NCBI GenBank assembly: GCA_902803345.1
Contig: CADCPV010000279.1
Span: forward strand, 1-10,041
Origin: an uncultured Eubacteriales bacterium
GTDB taxonomy: Bacteria > Bacillota_A > Clostridia > Lachnospirales > Lachnospiraceae
DNA: 10,041 bases
Direction of reading: 5' to 3'
Shown here: positions 7,877-10,041 of the stretch, one piece after another
Position numbering within the stretch: the first letter of the stretch is position 1
How the letters are laid out: every line of letters starts with the position of its first letter
Translations under genes and position numbers: made by a program
The notes under the pieces: model-generated
What the model was told of the DNA's origin: nothing
The model's input: the letters and a program-made list of their open reading frames with translations, nothing else
Database searches by the model: none

Positions 7877-8821
7877 ATGGCTAAAGAAAAAATGTTGACA
7901 AATGATCCTGAGATCCTCCGGATGGCGAAAAAACACAAAAAGCCGGGACCCGGGCAGTATGTGCTGTTCTTCCTCCTGCTTCTGTATACGCTGTTCTGCT
8001 TCCTGCCTTTCCTGCTGGTGGTGATTTCCGCATTCTCCGATGAGTCGTCGATCCTGAAAAAAGGTTTCAGCTACTTCCCGGATGCCTGGTCCATGATCGC
8101 AATGAAGTCGGTGTTTGAATACGGCAAACAGCTTCTGGTATCCTACGGCGTCACGATTTTCATCACGGTTGTCGGTACGTTCACAGGCCTGATGCTTCAG
8201 AGCATGTATGCCTATTCTCTGACCCGTCCCGATTTCCAGCTCAGGAAACTCCTGAATATCTGGATCATCATCCCGATGCTGTTCCAGGGCGGTATGCTTT
8301 CCGCTTACCTCATTTTCACCGGATGGTATCATCTGAAAGATACCCTGATCGTCCTGATTCTTCCGCATGCGGTAGGCACGATGAATATCATCATTCTGAG
8401 AACCTATATCGCGAACAGTATCCCGAATGAGCTGAATGAAGCAGCGAAGATCGACGGAGCGGGAGATTACAGAACCTTCTTCCAGATCACGCTTCCGCTG
8501 ATGAAGCCCTCGCTTGCAGCTGTCGGCTTCATGATGGCAACCGGTTTCTGGAATGAATGGCAGAGCGCTTTGATCTACATTGATTCCAAGAACAAGAAAC
8601 CCCTGCAGCTCCTGCTGGTCAATATCCAGAAGAACATCGAAATGCTGATGAACTCCAAGGATATTCCGCCGGAAGTTATGGCGATCATGGGCAACAAACT
8701 TCCCGGTAATACGATTACCATGGCGACTGTTTTAGTCGTCGTCGGACCGATCCTTGTCGTATATCCGTTCTTCCAGAAGTACTTCATCAAAGGTCTTACA
8801 GTCGGTTCCGTCAAGGGCTGA
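7877..8821 (+). CDS. Carbohydrate ABC importer permease, YtcP/LplC-like (MalG class)
   Basis: This 314-residue protein is the partner permease. It begins with a basic cytoplasmic stretch (1-26), then hydrophobic segments at about 27-51, 88-114, 126-148, 155-176, 210-223 and 279-298. The EAA loop reads EAAKIDGAGDYRTFFQITLP (188-207), almost identical in its first half to that of the preceding permease, as expected if both dock a homodimeric MsmX/MalK-type ATPase. The C-terminus FFQKYFIKGLTVGSVKG is characteristic of this permease class. AAAGGAGGG at 7861-7869 lies 7 bases before the ATG. The pair is co-transcribed. No ATPase gene follows; next come a hairpin and new promoters for the binding protein. 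Confidence 0.93.
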   Translation: MAKEKMLTNDPEILRMAKKHKKPGPGQYVLFFLLLLYTLFCFLPFLLVVISAFSDESSILKKGFSYFPDAWSMIAMKSVFEYGKQLLVSYGVTIFITVVGTFTGLMLQSMYAYSLTRPDFQLRKLLNIWIIIPMLFQGGMLSAYLIFTGWYHLKDTLIVLILPHAVGTMNIIILRTYIANSIPNELNEAAKIDGAGDYRTFFQITLPLMKPSLAAVGFMMATGFWNEWQSALIYIDSKNKKPLQLLLVNIQKNIEMLMNSKDIPPEVMAIMGNKLPGNTITMATVLVVVGPILVVYPFFQKYFIKGLTVGSVKG

Positions 8822-8825
8822 TGCA

Positions 8826-8870
8826 AAGGATTGTGGAAAACAGCTGTTTTATGTTGATTTCACAAATCTT
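8826..8870 (+). other. Intercistronic hairpin after the second permease gene
   Basis: AAGGATTGTG (8826-8835) pairs with CACAAATCTT (8861-8870) with one mismatch and one G-T pair, and three more A-T pairs can form inside after a bulged G. The loop holds most of a perfect 14-base palindrome AAAACAGCTGTTTT (8837-8850), which could fold on its own. No T-run follows directly, so this is more likely a weak terminator or an mRNA-end stabiliser than a strong terminator. Confidence 0.4.
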
Positions 8871-8877
8871 ATGTTGA
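8849..8877 (+). repeat. Direct repeat TTATGTTGA, 20-base period
   Basis: TTATGTTGA occurs at 8849-8857 and 8869-8877, 20 bases apart, about two helical turns. The second copy includes the first four bases of the -35 element of the upstream promoter. It could be a regulator site; only two copies exist, so chance is not excluded. Confidence 0.3.
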
Positions 8878-8902
8878 CATTTTATTCAAAATAGTGTATA
8901 GT
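8874..8902 (+). promoter_or_regulatory. Upstream sigma-A-like promoter of the binding-protein gene
   Basis: A perfect -35 TTGACA (8874-8879), an ideal 17-base spacer and -10 TATAGT (8897-8902, one mismatch) make this the best promoter in the window. Transcription would begin near 8909 and give a leader of about 200 bases containing the repeats, the second promoter region and the structured segment. Confidence 0.75.
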
Positions 8903-8927
8903 AATGGCGTTGCAGATATGAACAATA

Positions 8928-8947
8928 TGTAAACAATCTGTAAACAA
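8928..8947 (+). repeat. Tandem TGTAAACAA repeats 11 bases apart, candidate activator site
   Basis: TGTAAACAA occurs at 8928-8936 and again at 8939-8947, exactly one helical turn apart, ending 5 bases before the -35 of the downstream promoter. Direct repeats next to a -35 are the usual layout for AraC-type activators, and LplB/YtcP-type importers are often controlled by YesM/YesN two-component pairs whose regulator is AraC-like. No such regulator is encoded in the window, so this is a positional inference. Confidence 0.45.
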
Positions 8948-8952
8948 GTACC

Positions 8953-8981
8953 TTGACAAACGTTTAACACTGGAAAATAAT
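8953..8981 (+). promoter_or_regulatory. Downstream sigma-A-like promoter of the binding-protein gene
   Basis: A perfect -35 TTGACA (8953-8958), a 17-base spacer and -10 AATAAT (8976-8981, one mismatch) predict a start at about 8988. That is the first base of the predicted leader stem, so a transcript from here would begin with a 5'-terminal hairpin and have a leader of about 124 bases. Confidence 0.6.
8954..8969. promoter_or_regulatory. Imperfect inverted repeat centred on AAACGTTT, candidate LacI-family operator
   Basis: TGACAAACGTTTAACA has a perfect AAACGTTT core and outer TG/CA pairs with two mismatched positions between. It overlaps the -35 of the downstream promoter, where a bound repressor would block it. 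A central CG in an AA/TT-flanked palindrome is typical of LacI-family sites, but the half-site spacing (five bases between TG and CG) is one longer than a CcpA cre site. It is suggestive only. Confidence 0.3.
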
Positions 8982-8987
8982 CCTAAT

Positions 8988-9082
8988 CCGATCGGTGAAT
9001 ATGGTTCGCCGCCGGGATTCGAATATTTTCCGCGGTGCTGTACCATTATAAATATTTTCACCTCGGACGAAGGTGATAATAT
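8988..9082 (+). ncRNA. Structured 5' leader with two alternative folds (candidate cis-regulatory RNA)
   Basis: One fold nests three stems: CCGA 8988-8991 with TCGG 9063-9066 plus GGTGAA 8994-8999 with TTCACC 9057-9062 (two-base bulge); ATGGT 9001-9005 with ACCAT 9042-9046; and CGCCGC 9007-9012 with GCGGTG 9032-9037 (one G-U). The other fold is a hairpin in which TCACCT 9058-9063 pairs with AGGTGA 9071-9076, extended by five A-T pairs to 9052-9082 after one mismatch, with a seven-base loop. Both need bases 9057-9063, so they exclude each other. The second hairpin ends 9 bases before the ribosome binding site. I do not recognise a known riboswitch. Simple mRNA stabilisation is an alternative. 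Confidence 0.4.
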
Positions 9083-9091
9083 AAAAATTTA

Positions 9092-9100
9092 AAAGGAGGA
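9092..9100 (+). promoter_or_regulatory. Ribosome binding site of the binding-protein gene
   Basis: AAAGGAGGA is close to ideal for 16S pairing and sits 11 bases before ATG 9112 in an A/T-rich, probably unpaired stretch. This suits a gene needing high translation. The nearby leader hairpin (9052-9082) leaves it exposed. Confidence 0.75.
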
Positions 9101-9111
9101 ATTTTCGCAAA

Positions 9112-10041
9112 ATGGTGAAGAAAATTCTCGCTGCTCTCCTTGCAGCAGCAATGATCTTCAGTCTTGTCGCCTGCACCGGCACACCTGCTGAGACACAGGC
9201 TACCGAGAAGACTGAAGCTGCAACAACCAAGGCAACCGAAGCTGAGACCACGAAGGCTGCTGAAACGGATGCCCCCGAGACCGATGCACCGGCTCCGGCT
9301 GGCGACAAGGTTAAGATCACGATCTTCCGCTGCCTGTACAACAGATCTGCTGTTGACGACGCACAGGTAAAGAAAGTTCAGGATGCTATCAATGCAAGAC
9401 TGGACGAGCTTGGCGAAGCAGTTGAAATCGAAATCCACGAAATCTCCAGCTCCGAGTATTCCGACAAGGTTACCATGGCTCTTGCAGGCGGTGAGATCAA
9501 CCTTCTGTGGAACGCTTCCTGGTGGGGCGGCGGTATCGGCTGTGACGATCTGTGGCGTACCAATGCTGCGTATGACATTACCGACCTTCTTCCCGGCACC
9601 CTGCTTTGGGATGCTATGCCGGAAGGCGTCTGGGAAGCTTCCAAGTACGACGGCAAAGTCCTGTTCACTCCTGTCTACAAGGAGACCTACGAAGGCTACG
9701 ACATGAAGACCCCGAAGGCGGTTGTCGAGCTTACAGGACATGATCCGGAGTTCCCCGAAGTTACTTCTCAGGACAACTGGTATGACAGAATGGCTGCTTT
9801 CGATACCTACTTCCAGGAGTGCAAGGATGCCGGTGTTGAATTCCCGTACATGGCTTGCCAGTTCTTCTATCGTATCGCGCTTGACGATTACGATTTCTTC
9901 GGCGGCAGCTCTTCCCTTCTTGCTGTTGATCGTAAGACCGACACTGTTGTGAATGCTGTTGCTTCTGAAGGCTACAAGAAGTGGGTACACCTGATGCGTG
10001 ACTGGTATGACAAGGGGTACATCAATGATGCAATCCTTGAC
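9112..10041 (+). CDS. Extracellular solute-binding lipoprotein of the sugar importer (3' end outside window)
   Basis: The first 310 residues are present and the frame is still open at the window edge. Residues 1-20 are a lipoprotein signal with lipobox L-V-A-C (cysteine 21), so the protein should be tethered outside the membrane. Residues 22-64 are a low-complexity Thr/Glu/Ala/Pro linker, common in clostridial binding proteins. The folded domain starts near residue 66 (KVKITIFRC) and continues with a helix (DDAQVKKVQDAINARL), a strand EAVEIEIHEI, then SDKVTMALAGGEINLLW, the usual opening of the bacterial family 1 binding fold. Later YKKWVHLMRDWYDKGYIND (288-306) is typical of LplA-like proteins. 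It follows both permeases and has its own promoters. Its codons favour GCT, CTT and CGT/AGA, with no CGG, unlike the exporter genes, which suggests high expression. The ligand is unknown; mono- or oligosaccharide is inferred from the permeases. Confidence 0.9.
   Translation, partial: MVKKILAALLAAAMIFSLVACTGTPAETQATEKTEAATTKATEAETTKAAETDAPETDAPAPAGDKVKITIFRCLYNRSAVDDAQVKKVQDAINARLDELGEAVEIEIHEISSSEYSDKVTMALAGGEINLLWNASWWGGGIGCDDLWRTNAAYDITDLLPGTLLWDAMPEGVWEASKYDGKVLFTPVYKETYEGYDMKTPKAVVELTGHDPEFPEVTSQDNWYDRMAAFDTYFQECKDAGVEFPYMACQFFYRIALDDYDFFGGSSSLLAVDRKTDTVVNAVASEGYKKWVHLMRDWYDKGYINDAILD

Noticed and set aside
8954..8969. CcpA catabolite-response (cre) site
   Set aside because: The TG, CG and CA blocks are present, but each gap is five bases instead of four, so it does not fit the 14-base cre consensus. 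It is kept only as a possible LacI-family operator.
9058..9990. Open frame of 310 codons on the minus strand
   Set aside because: It covers the same bases as the binding-protein gene, which has a lipobox, linker, ribosome binding site and family-like sequence on the + strand. The minus frame has none of these.

Overview
The window looks like chromosomal DNA of a low-to-moderate GC Firmicute, most likely a gut or rumen clostridium of the Lachnospiraceae type. The signs are strong AGGAGG-type ribosome binding sites before every gene, sigma-A-like promoters, lipobox-type lipoproteins, a Thr/Glu/Ala-rich linker after the lipoprotein cysteine of the solute-binding protein, and LplB/YtcP-type sugar permeases. 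All eight genes lie on the + strand and form two transport modules separated by a terminator and a promoter. The taxonomic call is inference from style, not from a marker gene.

Module 1 (27-6727) is a compact five-gene operon for a MacB/YknXYZ-like ABC exporter. It encodes a lipoprotein HlyD-type adaptor, a second adaptor with a cleavable-type signal peptide, a 933-residue permease that carries two FtsX halves in one chain (10 predicted membrane segments, two large outside domains), and two separate ATPases. Genes overlap by 14 and 17 bases at two junctions, so the subunits are probably made together. The second ATPase has an acidic N-terminal extension and a C-terminal tail that looks like an AbrB/SpoVT swapped-hairpin domain, which is the most unusual protein feature here. 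The operon may begin upstream of the window, and no promoter for it is visible. A 17-bp stem with a T-rich tail (6746-6800) ends it.

Module 2 (6811-10041, running off the right edge) is a carbohydrate-type ABC importer: two MalF/MalG-class permeases with clear EAA loops, then a solute-binding lipoprotein of which only the first 310 residues are present. No MalK/MsmX-type ATPase is encoded in the window, so the ATPase is probably shared and encoded elsewhere. The permeases have their own promoter (6811-6838).

The 290-base gap before the binding protein (8822-9111) is dense with signals: an intercistronic hairpin, a near-consensus promoter, two TGTAAACAA repeats exactly 11 bases apart, a second near-consensus promoter overlapping an AAACGTTT-centred inverted repeat, and a leader that can fold in two mutually exclusive ways before a strong ribosome binding site. 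This fits separate, high and regulated expression of the binding protein. No tRNA, rRNA, CRISPR array, insertion sequence or prophage gene was recognised.
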